Below, piece by piece: positions 32,337-40,961 of a stretch of 64,000 nucleotides of DNA. Within the stretch, counting starts at the first letter, position 1; every line of letters starts with the position of its first letter. The DNA comes from JAGVPT01 sp964439265 (lineage in GTDB: Bacteria; Bacteroidota; Ignavibacteria; UBA10030; UBA8401). The translations under genes and the position numbers were made by a program. Under the pieces are notes generated by a model, which saw nothing but the letters and a program-made list of their open reading frames with translations, ran no database searches and had not been told where the DNA came from. The DNA is taken from contig CAYTOA010000001.1 in the NCBI GenBank assembly GCA_964439265.1, forward strand, positions 1 to 64,000, read 5' to 3'.

Positions 32337-32713
32337 ATGAAGCAGATTTGTATAATACGCCCCGGTTTGTTGATTCCCTATATATTCGATTGGAGCGGAG
32401 CTTTCAAATGCGGCAAGGTATCCATCATTCTCAGAGCAGGAATGTCGCCTCTTTTAGAGCGGGCCTTGAAAATAATGTAGTCTCTTGTCTGTCGAAAAGC
32501 AAATGCGACAAGCGAATTACTTTTGCGTAATGAGAGGGGGTGCCTTCGTCGAAGAGATTATTTCTGCGGGCTGGACCGTAGACTCCGATTCCTCTTATTG
32601 AATTGCGGAACCCCCCGCGCATCCCAGCGGGGGCGAATATTAGCGTGTAGGAGCAAAAGATATCCCATTGTCCTGGATGAAAAATTCAAAAACATGAAGC
32701 TTCTATTTTCACC
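32337..32713. other. Intergenic region with a GC hairpin
   Basis: Upstream region of the DUF3857 operon and downstream region of the propeller gene. At 32610-32633 a strong hairpin (CCCCCCGCGCATCCCAGCGG, GGG) could end transcription of the propeller gene, though no T-run follows. Otherwise nothing recognised. Confidence 0.35.
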
Positions 32714-35700
32714 TTATTTTTGATTTGCCTCAATTCTTTGAATTGTTTCATATATTCGGCCGTCCTCCGTTGCAGCAAAGAGATAGCCGTTCGGATGGGC
32801 CATGAGCTTCATTATTGAACTTGAAGTGAGGCCTACGCTGTACGGCAGCCAATTTTTCCCATCGTCGGTGGAACGGAACACTCCGGTTCTTGTGCCGATG
32901 TAGAAAACGTGATGGGAATCTATAATGAGCGAAGAACCCATACTTGCAAGATCACCGACATGCTCCCACGACACACTATCGTTATTAAATCTATAGATCT
33001 CGCTGCAGGCGCGCACTGCATAGACCGCCCCTTGTGCATCCATCACCATATCATTAACAGTTCTATCGATATCGGCTCCTATATTGCAAACATAAAAGCC
33101 ATTTTTCCTGAGTAAGCCCTTATTGCACTCCTGCCATGCGATACCATCATCGTTTGAACTATATATTCCTTCGCCGCGAACGGAGGCATACAGAACGCCT
33201 TTTCTATCGCGTACTATTCGATCCGGCGAGTCAGGAAGAACTGACTCGGATGCGATCCATGCATTGGTGTCTGGCTTCCGAGAATAAATTTTACCATATG
33301 ATGAACCGCCGATCGAAATATACGACAGAACTTTTTTAGTGGTGTCGGCGCATGGACTGCGAAAATGGCCGAACTGGGAAACGCCGAGAAATATTGTCCC
33401 ATCACTATCAAGAAGAACCGCATGGACATAGGAACCTGGCTGCTCGTCGTTTTGTTCCGTGGTTTTTATTTGTTCCCATGTGTCTCCTTGAGTCTTCGAT
33501 TGATACAAACCGTCAAACGATCCAAGGAAGAGAGTCTGGCTTGCTGTATCAATTGCAAGAGATTGAACAAACTCATTCGGAAATTTTCCTGTGACCCAAT
33601 GCATTCCTTGATCGGTCGAATGTGCCAATTCTCCGTCATCAGCTAGCCACAGAGTGCCGAATTTGTCTATTGAGAACAGCCGTAGTTTCTTATGAAGCGG
33701 CTGATTGATTTCCCGCCACACATCCTTTTCCACGATATTTTTCGGAATGAGTGCCTGAATGTCACGAAGATTCGTCCGGTACATCCCGTTTCGTTCGTCT
33801 TCAAAGCCAAAGTCTGCAGAAACGAAAAGATATTCTCCTGATACGATGGTATATTTTACATCGCTATTTTTGAAACCGACACAGTACCAAGTATTGCCTC
33901 CGTGCGGCAGATAGAATAATCCGTTGCCCGTTGAGGCAAGCATATCACCATTTGAAAGCGGTTGCAGATTATTGGGTTTTGAGGATGAAAGGCCGTTGAC
34001 AATGTCGTTGAATATTTTTCCATGATCGATAGATCGTGAAATGCCGGAGAATATTTCGCCGGTTGTCGTTTCTGTAAAACTTGTTGGGACGTCCTCGTAA
34101 CGATCAACATCCTTCAGTTTATTCCATGACTCGCCTTCATTTGTAGACGTGTAGAGGCCTGTTTTATAATCGGCATTGGCGTTCATGCAGATTCGGCCTT
34201 CCGGATCGACCCCCATCGAACTTATGGAAAAATCGGGCTGGGACGTTTCTATCGTCGTTTGGTGCCACACGCTGTCATATTTTGCCCACGTTGCTCCATT
34301 ATCCGTCGTCGAATAGGAATTGTCAAATATGACTTTATTCCATGAGGCGCCTTGATCAGCCGAACGCCATAATCCTCCCCCCTTGAATGTAAGATTTGAC
34401 CCGCGGCCGTCTTTTGCCGGGACCATGACGATCTCGCTTGTTCCGCCGGCCAGTAGTGTCCCGTGCTTCGTTGACATCAACGTATGGACCCTGAAATCGT
34501 TCAACCCGTGAGACGCCGCAGAAATCCAATTTTTCCCCTTCCCATCTCCGACAAAGACACCGGAAATTGAAGTACTGAGTGCGATACAGTTTTCATTTAC
34601 AAAGACAATGTTTTCAATCCAAGAAAGATCGATGATGGGTTCCCACGTCGCACCTTCATCTCCCGACTTATAGGCACCGCACCATTCTGTCCCTGCATAA
34701 AGTTCTCCTGCAGGATCCACTCCTATGACTGTCACGTCATGAAACGAGCTGAAGAGAGAATTCCAGGATATTCCTCCGTCGACTGAGCGAATCAATGCCG
34801 AGCCCTCGTCTATTCGAGCAACAGCAAGTATTGTATCTCCGTCATATCCATCGGATGATACAATCCAAAAAGGCGAGCTGATCGGGTGCCATGTTGTGCC
34901 ATTATCCGATGATTCATACTTGCCGTCAGGATTGTGCACATCCAGGAAGACATTTCCCGCGGGTGTATAATCAACAATAGAGATATTACCTTTCGGGGGA
35001 TTTAACCTTTTCCATGTTGCGCCGTCATCCGACGACCTCGTTAATCCATGCTGCCAGGTTCCCACAATAATATTATCCCCTTTAGCGGTAATCCGCAGCC
35101 ATTCCCGCGGCTCGATTCCTCCGACGATGATTTTTTTCCACGTTGCTCCATCGTCCGCCGACATCAGTAGCGTGCATGAGTCAAGAGGAAATATTAAGTT
35201 CCCGTTGCCGTCCATCACCACTGTTGCGATATTTTTAAGTAGCTTTTCATCTCCGATGGAAATGCCGACATGTAACGCCGCCCAATGCTTTCCAATGTCG
35301 GACGTTGAATACAAGTCTCCTTCTTCCATTCGGGCGAATACTCTCCCTTGGGGTGATGTCATCAATACTCGATACGTCGAATCGGGAAGAGGGGTTTTGA
35401 CCCATGATTTGCCGTCGTCGAGAGAGCGATACACGCCATGCAGTGTTCCGGCGAAAATAATGTCTCCTGTTTTCGCAAGACAATAAATAGACTTGTCGCC
35501 AATTCCTTCATTGGATGATGTCCAATGATTTCCTTTATCAATGGAAAGTATAATACCTTTTCCCGTTCCAACAATAATGGTCTTGTGAACGGTCGTGATG
35601 ACCGCTCGTATGCTGCCATATGGAGAGTTCACTCTTTCCCACTCTTGGGCTCTTGCACTGCTTAAGGCAGCAAAAAATAATATTTGAAGAAGAAAAAGAA

Positions 35701-35719
35701 CTCGAAGATATTTATCCAT
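32714..35719 (-). CDS. Secreted BNR/YCF48-type multi-propeller protein
   Basis: 1001 residues from the ATG at 35719. Signal peptide MDKYLRVLFLLQILFFAALSSARAQ. Nearly the whole protein is sialidase-like (BNR) / photosystem-stability-type repeats with 'S.D.G..W' Asp-boxes: SIDKGNHWTSSNEG, SLDDGKSWVKTPL, SADDGATWKKIIV, SSDDGATWKRLNP, SVDGGISWNSLFS, SADQGASWNKVIF, STDQGMHWVTG, STDDGKNWLPYS. About 15-20 boxes would give two or three propellers. No hydrolase residues could be assigned; such proteins usually bind ligands at the surface. No T9SS C-terminal domain is visible. Its start is 32 bp from an attC-like repeat. Confidence 0.85.
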   Translation of the reverse strand: MDKYLRVLFLLQILFFAALSSARAQEWERVNSPYGSIRAVITTVHKTIIVGTGKGIILSIDKGNHWTSSNEGIGDKSIYCLAKTGDIIFAGTLHGVYRSLDDGKSWVKTPLPDSTYRVLMTSPQGRVFARMEEGDLYSTSDIGKHWAALHVGISIGDEKLLKNIATVVMDGNGNLIFPLDSCTLLMSADDGATWKKIIVGGIEPREWLRITAKGDNIIVGTWQHGLTRSSDDGATWKRLNPPKGNISIVDYTPAGNVFLDVHNPDGKYESSDNGTTWHPISSPFWIVSSDGYDGDTILAVARIDEGSALIRSVDGGISWNSLFSSFHDVTVIGVDPAGELYAGTEWCGAYKSGDEGATWEPIIDLSWIENIVFVNENCIALSTSISGVFVGDGKGKNWISAASHGLNDFRVHTLMSTKHGTLLAGGTSEIVMVPAKDGRGSNLTFKGGGLWRSADQGASWNKVIFDNSYSTTDNGATWAKYDSVWHQTTIETSQPDFSISSMGVDPEGRICMNANADYKTGLYTSTNEGESWNKLKDVDRYEDVPTSFTETTTGEIFSGISRSIDHGKIFNDIVNGLSSSKPNNLQPLSNGDMLASTGNGLFYLPHGGNTWYCVGFKNSDVKYTIVSGEYLFVSADFGFEDERNGMYRTNLRDIQALIPKNIVEKDVWREINQPLHKKLRLFSIDKFGTLWLADDGELAHSTDQGMHWVTGKFPNEFVQSLAIDTASQTLFLGSFDGLYQSKTQGDTWEQIKTTEQNDEQPGSYVHAVLLDSDGTIFLGVSQFGHFRSPCADTTKKVLSYISIGGSSYGKIYSRKPDTNAWIASESVLPDSPDRIVRDRKGVLYASVRGEGIYSSNDDGIAWQECNKGLLRKNGFYVCNIGADIDRTVNDMVMDAQGAVYAVRACSEIYRFNNDSVSWEHVGDLASMGSSLIIDSHHVFYIGTRTGVFRSTDDGKNWLPYSVGLTSSSIMKLMAHPNGYLFAATEDGRIYETIQRIEANQK

Positions 35720-35750
35720 GATATGCCTCTGTCCATTTCTAATTTGGTCT

Positions 35751-35860
35751 GCCCGATAACGGACCGGAGCTCCCGCTAAAGAGCGGCGTGACATTGTAAA
35801 CTGAGGCGACGTGCAGCCGGTTCCATGGTGAACACGCGAGCGGATTGTTTGGGGACATCA
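35751..35860 (-). repeat. attC-like site (left half)
   Basis: CTGCCCGATAACGGACCGGA then GCTCCCGCTAAAGAGCGGCG and 'cgacgtgcagccggttccatgg'. The right core is not recognisable before the stop at 35878. Confidence 0.55.
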
Positions 35861-35877
35861 AGTAATTTAGGGGTGAT

Positions 35878-36810
35878 CTAAAGTCTATCGAATGAATTGT
35901 AAATGGCTTCAAAGATCCAGGGGTTGTTAAAATCAAACTCGAGATATTCATTCATTTGCAAATAGATCGACTGATTCCTGTCAATTCTAATGAACCGTAA
36001 CGTTATCACGGTGTCCTTGGAATCCCTTGATGCACCCCCAATGTCAAGAGAACCCCACGCAGAATCTATCATCGATGAGACTTCTACAGATTGACCGTCA
36101 AAATCGGTGTACCAAGCTCCATTCTCATTGGCAGGTTGATAAAATCCGCATCTTCTCGCCATGCTCTCGTATTTGTCACTGCTTCTCGTGACGAGAATCT
36201 TAAGAATATTGTTGACGTGCGGGGAAAAGTATTTCACGCCAGAAGTGTCCACTCTCTTTAGCTGTATATAGATCGTTGAATCATCATCTTTTCTTTCCGT
36301 TTCGTAGTAGCTCGGGACACTCAATTGAAGCCCGAGCCGCTTACTGCATATATGATTCCATCCCAGCAGGATTGTGTCGAGGCGAAAACCCAAATTACCT
36401 CTCCCCACGAGGTCTCCATACGTTCCCCATTTGATTTTCGTTATTTCTTCTTTGACTACGTGTTCAGTGCAAGAATCTTGATAGACAGTGCCTTCTGCGA
36501 TGGGCAAGGGCCAGTATTGGACGGATGAAACGAGGTTGTCGTAGTCGGCTGTGTGCCTGGGATTCTCAGCTTTTAGATTCGCAAGATTATTCAATTGATA
36601 CTGCAGGAATTCGATGTTGGTTTCAGAGATGCTTTTATGGAGTTGTGCTGCCGCTATCGCGGCTCTGAACGAATAGTAAAAGCGAGATGCATCTCGGACA
36701 TATAAACTATCGGAATGCAGTCGTGCAGTTCTTTCTTCGCTTGTCTCCCTGCGACATCCAAGAAGGAAAACAATTCCTAATAAACCTACTCGCACTAGTC
36801 TCATCGGCAT
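35878..36810 (-). CDS. Lipoprotein of unknown function
   Basis: 310 residues from the ATG at 36810 (MPMRLVRVGLLGIVFLLGC, lipobox FLLGC). The mature protein starts with a charged helix (RRETSEERTARLHSDSLYVRDASRFYYSFRAAIAAAQLHKSISETNIEFLQYQLNNLANL). It then has beta-rich text with cysteines in YQDSCTEHVVKEE and WNHICSKRLGL. It ends with 'WIFEAIYNSFDRL'. No recognised family. The repeat begins 27 bp upstream of the start. Confidence 0.7.
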   Translation of the reverse strand: MPMRLVRVGLLGIVFLLGCRRETSEERTARLHSDSLYVRDASRFYYSFRAAIAAAQLHKSISETNIEFLQYQLNNLANLKAENPRHTADYDNLVSSVQYWPLPIAEGTVYQDSCTEHVVKEEITKIKWGTYGDLVGRGNLGFRLDTILLGWNHICSKRLGLQLSVPSYYETERKDDDSTIYIQLKRVDTSGVKYFSPHVNNILKILVTRSSDKYESMARRCGFYQPANENGAWYTDFDGQSVEVSSMIDSAWGSLDIGGASRDSKDTVITLRFIRIDRNQSIYLQMNEYLEFDFNNPWIFEAIYNSFDRL

Positions 36811-36836
36811 TCGTGATATTCGTTTTTGTACTTGCT

Positions 36837-36960
36837 GGCGGCGAACGGACCGGAGCTCCCGCTCAAAAACTGTGGCGATGTGCCGCGGAATCGTCAACGC
36901 TGATGCCGTTGGTCCCGAAGAGATCCTCCGAAGGAGTCTGGCAATCCCATTCCCTCTGGG
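36837..36960 (-). repeat. attC-like site
   Basis: Left GGCGAACGGACCGGAGCTCC, inner 'gttggtcccgaagagatcctccgaaggagtctggcaatccc'. It ends next to the stop of the membrane protein gene (36966). The right core is decayed. Confidence 0.55.
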
Positions 36961-36965
36961 CTTTC

Positions 36966-37583
36966 TTAATTGTCCTTATGAACTATTTTGTCTTTGCTGA
37001 TCAAATTGATTTCATGCTCGCACAATTTGTTGTTGAGATATTCTGCGATCTCGATCCCGGCCCCGATTGCAAGACCAATGACTGCACCAATTTCTGCGTT
37101 ATGTTCTAGTGCATTCAGCCAAACAACAGAGTTGGCGAGAATGAACTTGAATAAATATATGGCTGATAAAATAGTTATTGAACCGTTTGCAATCGATATA
37201 ATCGCACCTGCAAAAACAATCCGTAGAATTGCTTTGCTCGAAAAAGGTTTGGTGACAACATAGTTGTAAACAAAAACAGCTAAGGTGATTACAACCACGT
37301 ACGCAAAGTTTAAAATGACTGACCGCCAGGTAAGTTTTACAATTAAACCGGTGAGAATGATATACCAGATTAAGAGTGCCGGCAATAGATGGCGGCGCAT
37401 TGAACTCTTATTTAAAGCGTACGCAACTCCGGCGGGTATACTGCTTACTGTAAACTGAAACGGCCACATCCTGGGAATAAAGACTGCAGAGCGATATAAA
37501 ATGAATCCCACGAGAATTCCGACGCCAGAAACGATGAATGCACGCAGGATTATGTGTCTCCAAGAATTTTCTGTTGTGTTCAT
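36966..37583 (-). CDS. Polytopic membrane protein, unknown function
   Basis: 205 residues with about five transmembrane segments (AFIVSGVGILVGFILY; FQFTVSSIPAGVAYAL; LLPALLIWYIILTGLIVKL; VILNFAYVVVITLAVFVYNYVV; AILRIVFAGAIISIANGSITILSAIYLFKFIL) and a further GAVIGLAIGAGIEIAEYL. Ends in a charged tail. No transporter or enzyme motif recognised. Single-gene unit between two attC-like repeats. Confidence 0.65.
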   Translation of the reverse strand: MNTTENSWRHIILRAFIVSGVGILVGFILYRSAVFIPRMWPFQFTVSSIPAGVAYALNKSSMRRHLLPALLIWYIILTGLIVKLTWRSVILNFAYVVVITLAVFVYNYVVTKPFSSKAILRIVFAGAIISIANGSITILSAIYLFKFILANSVVWLNALEHNAEIGAVIGLAIGAGIEIAEYLNNKLCEHEINLISKDKIVHKDN

Positions 37584-37618
37584 TGTTGTATCCTTTGTCG
37601 CGCAGTTGGTTTGTTTTA

Positions 37619-37775
37619 CCAGCTAACAGAACGAGATCCCGCTCATCACGAAGTTCGCATAGCGATTTCCCGAAGGGATTCTCCTTCGGAGTCTGCCAAA
37701 GCATCCCCCCGGAAATTGTCGAGCAATTTTTGCTATACCCAGCGCCTCCCCGTGAGGCGCGGCTGGCCGGCGATG
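37619..37775 (-). repeat. attC-like site
   Basis: Left CCAGCTAACAGAACGAGATC then the 'atcacgaagttcgcatagcgatttcccgaagggatt' hairpin and 'tccttcggagtctgccaaagc'. Right end GAGGCGCGGCTGGCCGGCGA. Confidence 0.6.
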
Positions 37776-37778
37776 GTA

Positions 37779-38777
37779 TCAATTCTTATTGCTGTATAGT
37801 TCGTTGTAGACAACTGATCTGTCAAAAACATCCTGGATCTTTAGTTCCATTTCATGCTTGTCGGGCAGAACGTAATACTTGTCAAAGAACGACCAACCCA
37901 AACTATCCTGACCTGCGTACACATACCGAGTTAATACATCAAGGGTAAGCTCAAGCAGCGTGGATGAAAGATCCTCATTAAATGATTTTGTCGTATCGAG
38001 GAATTGTCTGACGTCATTTTTCCTTCTGTCAATGTCCTCAAGGTTGACACGGGGAAACTCACGACTTGCAAGCACAAAAGTACCGGTTTCCTTAGAATAC
38101 TTGTAGACCGCTGCGGAGAAAGGAGAACAAGCGCCGCACAGCCTGTCAAAATAGTGAAATGACTTAAGCAATTGGGTGAATTCAAAGCGTCCATCATGGT
38201 TAAAATCGACAATCTGATCGATCCTGCCAATTTCCGATTCAACTTCATTGCTATGATACAAAACCCGAATTGAGTCAGCGAGATCCAGGAACCAATAGAT
38301 GCAGCAACAATGAGCACCTCCGGTATATTCTTCGATGATAACTTGTTTTCTGCCATTGGGAATTAGTGAAAATAAGATGTAGTTGACTCCATCAGAATCC
38401 TCTACCCCGACAGTTGTTCTAAATTTAACGGAGTCGTTTCGAGATATTATCAGACTATAGACCTTAAAGGTGGAGTCTGCCAAATCGCATGTTTTAATAA
38501 TAGTGTATCCCTCAACTCTAGTATCATAGTTCTTTCCTTTCCAGTAATCGAAATACAAACTTCTTCTGTTTTCTTCTTCAGCATCTCTCTCTTTTTTGTG
38601 ACTCAGCCACTCACGCGTTTCCGGTGATGTGAAGTCAATGTACTCGCTGGTTTTTTCCGGATGCAACTGAGACAAATATCTTGAAAAGAGATACCTTCCA
38701 GAAAACCAAAAATAAGCGAGAAACATTCCTAAACTGACAATGAGAATGTAGATGACGCTAATATGTTTCTTGATCAT
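37779..38777 (-). CDS. Membrane-anchored protein with GGAHCC motif
   Basis: 332 residues from the ATG at 38777. One N-terminal anchor (HISVIYILIVSLGMFLAYFWFSGRYLF), then an acidic linker and an extracytoplasmic domain. Notable: VIIEEYTGGAHCCCIYWFLDL, where 'TGGAHCC' recurs in uncharacterised exported proteins. 'IVDFNHDGRFEFTQLL' is an FG-GAP-like D.N.DG loop, and FDRLCGACSPFSAAVY has a second cysteine pair. The cysteines suggest a disulfide-stabilised or metal-binding domain. Function unknown. The ATG abuts the repeat core, giving almost no leader. Confidence 0.65.
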   Translation of the reverse strand: MIKKHISVIYILIVSLGMFLAYFWFSGRYLFSRYLSQLHPEKTSEYIDFTSPETREWLSHKKERDAEEENRRSLYFDYWKGKNYDTRVEGYTIIKTCDLADSTFKVYSLIISRNDSVKFRTTVGVEDSDGVNYILFSLIPNGRKQVIIEEYTGGAHCCCIYWFLDLADSIRVLYHSNEVESEIGRIDQIVDFNHDGRFEFTQLLKSFHYFDRLCGACSPFSAAVYKYSKETGTFVLASREFPRVNLEDIDRRKNDVRQFLDTTKSFNEDLSSTLLELTLDVLTRYVYAGQDSLGWSFFDKYYVLPDKHEMELKIQDVFDRSVVYNELYSNKN

Positions 38778-38932
38778 TAACGGGAGCTCCAAAAACGATC
38801 TATACTGGAAAGCAATGTTCGCCGCCTCACGAACTTCGAGAGTAGCCTTTGGCATGAACAGCGGGACTGTATAAGCTGTCTACGACTCTTCGAGTTGTAG
38901 ACCTGTGGAGCGGCTGGTTAGGCGGCACCCCG
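38775..38932 (-). repeat. attC-like site
   Basis: Left CATTAACGGGAGCTCC; right GTGGAGCGGCTGGTTAGGCG gives a perfect GCCTAAC core on the gene strand. Inner palindrome 'gtctacgactcttcgagttgtagac'. The start codon of the upstream gene overlaps the left end and the next stop codon is about 10 bp from the right end. Confidence 0.65.
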
Positions 38933-38933
38933 T

Positions 38934-39605
38934 TTAATCTCTTGGTTTTCTTGGAAAGAGCATCGGAGTTTTAGATTTATACTCGAGATAGGAATATCCA
39001 AAGCGAAACTCCAATTCCCGTTCTTCATACATTTTCACGAAGAAAAGTAGTGCTGGTGTAAACAGGACGAGTATCCAGAGCACAAACAATATTGATTGAA
39101 ACCAGACCCCCAATGAAAGCCCTAAAGCCAAGACAGAAAGCACCATGGGATTACGCGTCCTTGTATACAACCAATCTACCGCCAATTTTTTGCTGAGGAC
39201 TATGAAAAAAGGCGCACCAAGTCCTTTCACGGCAAGTGTAATGACGGTTAGCAATGTGACGCCACTGGTGACAATGACCAACATTAATCCGATTTCCGCC
39301 GGGATGGGGAGTGACCAGCCAGACCAATCTTGATGCGTGGTCAATGCTCGAGCGATAGGAATACCAAATGTAAACACCAGCGCAGAATGGACAAACGTCG
39401 TTATCCATGCGACATGGTTTTTTGATTTGTCTCGGTCCAGTATTTTTCGTCCGAACCAAACAACAGGGAAGGTCAACAAGATCGCTCCCCAAATGATAGC
39501 TAGATTTATGCTATTGGAGAGATGTGCATACGACGCCCACCATAAGAGATATAAGATAACCGCAAAAAGAACAACCCTAATAAGAAACTCAATAATCTGT
39601 CTCAT
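38934..39605 (-). CDS. Isoprenylcysteine/phospholipid methyltransferase-like membrane protein
   Basis: 223 residues with six or so membrane segments. The C-terminus carries the ICMT/PEMT-type signature: 'LYTRTRNPMVLSVLALGLSLGVWF' (R-NP-M for the usual R.P.Y) and 'EERELEFRFGYSYLEYKSKTPMLFPRK' (E..L...FG..Y..Y....P...P). This motif binds S-adenosylmethionine and the polar substrate in integral-membrane methyltransferases, including NnrU-like and phospholipid N-methyltransferase proteins. The substrate cannot be told. The frame extends upstream to 39743 but that part is repeat-derived. Cassette context. Confidence 0.8.
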   Translation of the reverse strand: MRQIIEFLIRVVLFAVILYLLWWASYAHLSNSINLAIIWGAILLTFPVVWFGRKILDRDKSKNHVAWITTFVHSALVFTFGIPIARALTTHQDWSGWSLPIPAEIGLMLVIVTSGVTLLTVITLAVKGLGAPFFIVLSKKLAVDWLYTRTRNPMVLSVLALGLSLGVWFQSILFVLWILVLFTPALLFFVKMYEERELEFRFGYSYLEYKSKTPMLFPRKPRD

Positions 39606-39644
39606 AGTAATATCCTTTGAGTTCTCCGGTTTCGCCTTTCCGTC

Positions 39645-39935
39645 TAAAGGAGCGGAGGTCCGGCTAATACAGCGGGACCATGCAAGCCGTTTACGACTAT
39701 GCGCGTTGTAGATTCGTTGAGGGCGACGTACAGCCGATTCCATTCAGTTCATTGCGCGGCCGTATCTGCTGATCAGGTCATTCTCGGCAAAGTGCCGAGC
39801 GGCGAAATCGCCGACGGCTGGTTCTGTCCGTCCCGAAGGGATCCTCCATACAAGTTCTTCGGACCTTTGAGACTTGTCGATCGTTATTTGCGATGATCTC
39901 GCGCTTTCCCGAAGGGAGCGAGTGGTTAGGTGGCA
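39645..39935 (-). repeat. attC-like site (full-length)
   Basis: Left CCGTCTAAAGGAGCGGAGGT; right AAGGGAGCGAGTGGTTAGGT then GGC (ACCTAAC core on the gene strand). Inner modules: 'ttcattgcgcggccgtatctgctgatcagg', 'gtgccgagcggcgaaatcgccgacggctggttc', 'cccgaagggatcctcc'. The match to sites at 5.7 and 8.5 kb over the inner modules shows that copies 30 kb apart are one family. Confidence 0.65.
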
Positions 39936-39936
39936 A

Positions 39937-40356
39937 TCATTTGGCATTCGAGTTAGTGCGCGATAACGCAAGATCTAATGTACCGGTGTAGTTATTGAAA
40001 ACCAGCTTGATAAGTTTTGGAATTCCCTTCCCCGCTTGGGTAAATGCAAGTACTTGATTGGCCAAAAGTGAATCCCTGTAAACGATCGAATTGCTTGAAT
40101 CTGAAATTGTAATCGAAGCGTTTCCCGATGTCTGATTAGCCACTACTATAGAACAGGAAAGTGAATCTGTTGAAAAGGCCAGACCATATTCCGCATTTGA
40201 CGTATAGGAATTTGCAGTCAAGTTAATAGCAAAAGCATTTGTAGTACTTGCAACAACGGGAATATTTGTAGACCTCGGATTTGTAGAAGTATTCTCTTTG
40301 CATCCTGCGAAGCACATTATTGCCACTGCAAGAGTGGCTACGATTATCTTGTCCAT
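39937..40356 (-). CDS. Small lipoprotein, unknown function
   Basis: 139 residues. Lipoprotein signal MDKIIVATLAVAIMCFAGC (lipobox FAGC), Asn/Thr/Ser-rich linker (KENTSTNPRSTN), then a beta-sandwich-like domain: 'AFAINLTANSYTSNAEYGLAFSTDSLSCSIVVANQTSGNASITISDSSNSIVYRDSLL'. The terminal 'FNNYTGTLDLALSRT' completes it. It could be a small adhesin- or Ig-like domain. No family recognised. Leader of 27 bp to the next repeat. Confidence 0.7.
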   Translation of the reverse strand: MDKIIVATLAVAIMCFAGCKENTSTNPRSTNIPVVASTTNAFAINLTANSYTSNAEYGLAFSTDSLSCSIVVANQTSGNASITISDSSNSIVYRDSLLANQVLAFTQAGKGIPKLIKLVFNNYTGTLDLALSRTNSNAK

Positions 40357-40382
40357 GTTTACCTCCTGTGTTCTTATTGGCG

Positions 40383-40514
40383 CATGACGGACCGGAGCTC
40401 CCGCTGATTACGAAGTTAGCGAAGCGATCCTCCATAGGGTACCAACGGACCGTCGGGACTTGTCGAACGTTATTTGCGTAGACCCCGCATTTTCCAGCGG
40501 GGAGCGGCTGGCTA
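40383..40514 (-). repeat. attC-like site
   Basis: Left GCATGACGGACCGGAGCTCC, inner 'acgaagttagcgaagcgatcctcc', right CAGCGGGGAGCGGCTGGCTA then GGCCGC. The TAG stop of the NTF2-like gene (40512-40514) is part of the right core (GCCTAGC on the gene strand). Confidence 0.65.
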
Positions 40515-40895
40515 GGCCGCAACGGGTTCATGCAAAGCCGCAACAACAATTTTCCACGAGCCTGCAATACGCATGGTGTAGGTGAATCCAAGCCGGGTGA
40601 TTTCCTCATCGTTTGTGTTGAAGCGCACAAACGTGCCGGTACAAGAGGCAAGGCCGGGCGACAATTTGCGAACTTTAAGTCCAACAACTTCTGTACGACG
40701 ATAGGATTGGCTTCGCAACTGTGCCATGAATTGGGAGAGCAATGCTCGAGCCGTGTCAGCATTGGGCACCACGAAGACACCCTGAGGTGCAATAAACATG
40801 CTGGGTAGATCATAGAATGGAAGTGCCGCCTCGGGATCCAACGTCTCAAACGCCCGCATGTATGTGCGAAACACTGACTCTGGATCGTCGGTCAT
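40512..40895 (-). CDS. NTF2-like (SnoaL-type) protein
   Basis: 127 residues from the ATG at 40895 (MTDDPESVFRTYMRAFETLDPEAALPFYDLPSMFIAP), cytoplasmic. The order of N-terminal helices, 'Y..AFE.LD.EA.LPFY..P', then strands 'RRTEVVGLKVRKLSPGLASCTGTFVRFN' and 'GFTYTMRIAGSWKIVVAALHEP' fits the NTF2/SnoaL-like fold of small enzymes or ligand-binding proteins. Its stop codon lies inside the attC-like core. Ligand unknown. Confidence 0.75.
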   Translation of the reverse strand: MTDDPESVFRTYMRAFETLDPEAALPFYDLPSMFIAPQGVFVVPNADTARALLSQFMAQLRSQSYRRTEVVGLKVRKLSPGLASCTGTFVRFNTNDEEITRLGFTYTMRIAGSWKIVVAALHEPVAA

Positions 40896-40915
40896 GTAAC
40901 TACCTCTTCTTTTCA

Positions 40916-40958
40916 CCTAACGGATCATATCATTCTCGGTGAACTGCCGCGCGGCAGC
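40916..40958 (-). repeat. attC-like site (short, truncated)
   Basis: CACCTAACGGATCATATCAT (perfect ACCTAAC core) directly joined to the inner module 'ctcggtgaactgccgcgcggcagctg'. The left-end arm is missing, as if an internal deletion fused the core to the inner module. End of array C, 4 bp before the stop of the next operon. Confidence 0.6.
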
Positions 40959-40961
40959 TGA

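Larger units (their letters stand above)
35751..40958 (-). mobile_element. Cassette array C (CALIN-like)
   Basis: Six single-gene units on the minus strand (35.9-40.9 kb) separated by attC-like repeats at 35751, 36837, 37619, 38775, 39645, 40383 and 40916, all in the same orientation as arrays A and B. Leaders are 20-40 bp long. The stop codon of the NTF2-like gene (40512) lies inside a repeat core. Genes are unrelated to each other. The array directly abuts the 3' end of the second DUF3857 operon. Confidence 0.6.
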
